Shown piece by piece: positions 63,886 to 64,000 of a stretch of 64,000 nt of DNA. Position numbers and translations under genes: made by a program. Origin of the DNA: Flavobacteriaceae bacterium (GTDB lineage Bacteria > Bacteroidota > Bacteroidia > Flavobacteriales > Flavobacteriaceae); the NCBI GenBank assembly GCA_020346245.1, contig CP070778.1, positions 2,965,369 to 3,029,368 of the forward strand, written 5' to 3'. Below the pieces are notes generated by a model. The model had not been told where the DNA came from. It saw nothing but the letters and a program-made list of their open reading frames with translations, and made no database searches. Within the stretch, counting starts at the first letter, position 1; every line of letters starts with the position of its first letter.

Positions 63886-64000
63886 ATGTTAAGTATAAAA
63901 AAAACGCTGGTAACTGCTTTTGCTCTTTTCTCTCTTTTCTTTGGCGCAGGAAACCTTATTTTACCCCCACAACTTGGATTTAAAGCCGGGGAATTTTGGT
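63886..64000 (+). CDS. brnQ: Branched-chain amino acid transporter BrnQ (5' part)
   Basis: The first 38 codons are in the window: MLSIKKTLVTAFALFSLFFG, then AGNLILPPQLGFKAGEFW. The FFGAGNLI(L/F)PP block is the signature of the LIVCS (BrnQ) sodium-coupled transporters of Leu, Ile and Val. The gene runs off the right edge, so the remaining 90% of the protein is not visible. Confidence 0.88.
   Translation, partial: MLSIKKTLVTAFALFSLFFGAGNLILPPQLGFKAGEFW

Overview
This window comes from the chromosome of an aerobic member of the Bacteroidota, most likely a marine Flavobacteriaceae. The DNA is visibly AT-rich. Promoters look like the Bacteroidota type (TTTG, about 19-21 bases, then TAnnTTTG). Several families are typical of the group: DUF6090, DUF2480, DUF3078, flavobacterial TerB/DnaJ, many SPII lipoproteins, HemJ and the SUF locus. 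I saw no rRNA, tRNA, insertion sequence, prophage or CRISPR array.

Layout. 0-7.9 kb holds housekeeping genes: an S41 protease cut by the window edge, dCMP deaminase, a HupE-like membrane protein, a DjlA-like co-chaperone, a bacilliredoxin, PlsC, an HD hydrolase, a Tat-exported oxidoreductase and a radical SAM protein. 8-18.7 kb is a minus-strand run: a secreted protein, a crotonase, an NtrY-like sensor kinase, the haem enzyme HemJ and two giant tandem secreted BNR-repeat proteins. 19-25.2 kb is accessory: bestrophin, a GH30 lipoprotein, a three-module ferredoxin-cyclase-globin protein, a broken BNR fragment, DUF6090 and a membrane protein. 25.3-34.2 kb has MATE, ferrochelatase, a 1174-residue TraB/GumN protein with a DUF1460 partner, ThuA and an AraC regulator. 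34.4-44.1 kb is a long plus-strand run built on hemA-hemC-hemD-hemE (three successive ATGA overlaps), hemF, phzF-like and hemB, followed by a serine hydrolase, a DUF21/CBS protein and ogt. 44.3-51.1 kb holds lipoproteins, a PolB-type exonuclease whose 3' end is duplicated on the far side of a TPR/S41-like gene, an EEP nuclease and HflX. 51.1-51.9 kb is non-coding. 52-59.5 kb is the suf operon. 59.7-64 kb has two beta-propeller lipoproteins, thiL, a small zinc-ribbon-like protein and the start of brnQ.

How the genes work together. HemA, B, C, D, E, F, J and H are all here, in three places, so the window encodes nearly the whole route from glutamyl-tRNA to protohaem; only hemL is missing. HemF and HemJ fit an aerobic life. 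The SUF system (A-B-C-D-S-E, a DUF59 protein and DUF2480) supplies Fe-S clusters. Both cofactors could be used by the ferredoxin-cyclase-globin protein at 21.5-22.8 kb.

The two most striking observations are these. First, that sensor-like protein joins a [2Fe-2S] ferredoxin domain, a class III nucleotide cyclase and a haem globin in one chain. Second, the 757-base gap after hflX holds two homologous non-coding units placed exactly 400 bases apart. Each has a pair of CACAACA direct repeats 21 bases apart, a TAnnTTTA promoter box, two CCCAAATC motifs and a strong intrinsic terminator; they look like twin small-RNA genes. All motif positions, alignments and counts were made by eye; no database search was run.
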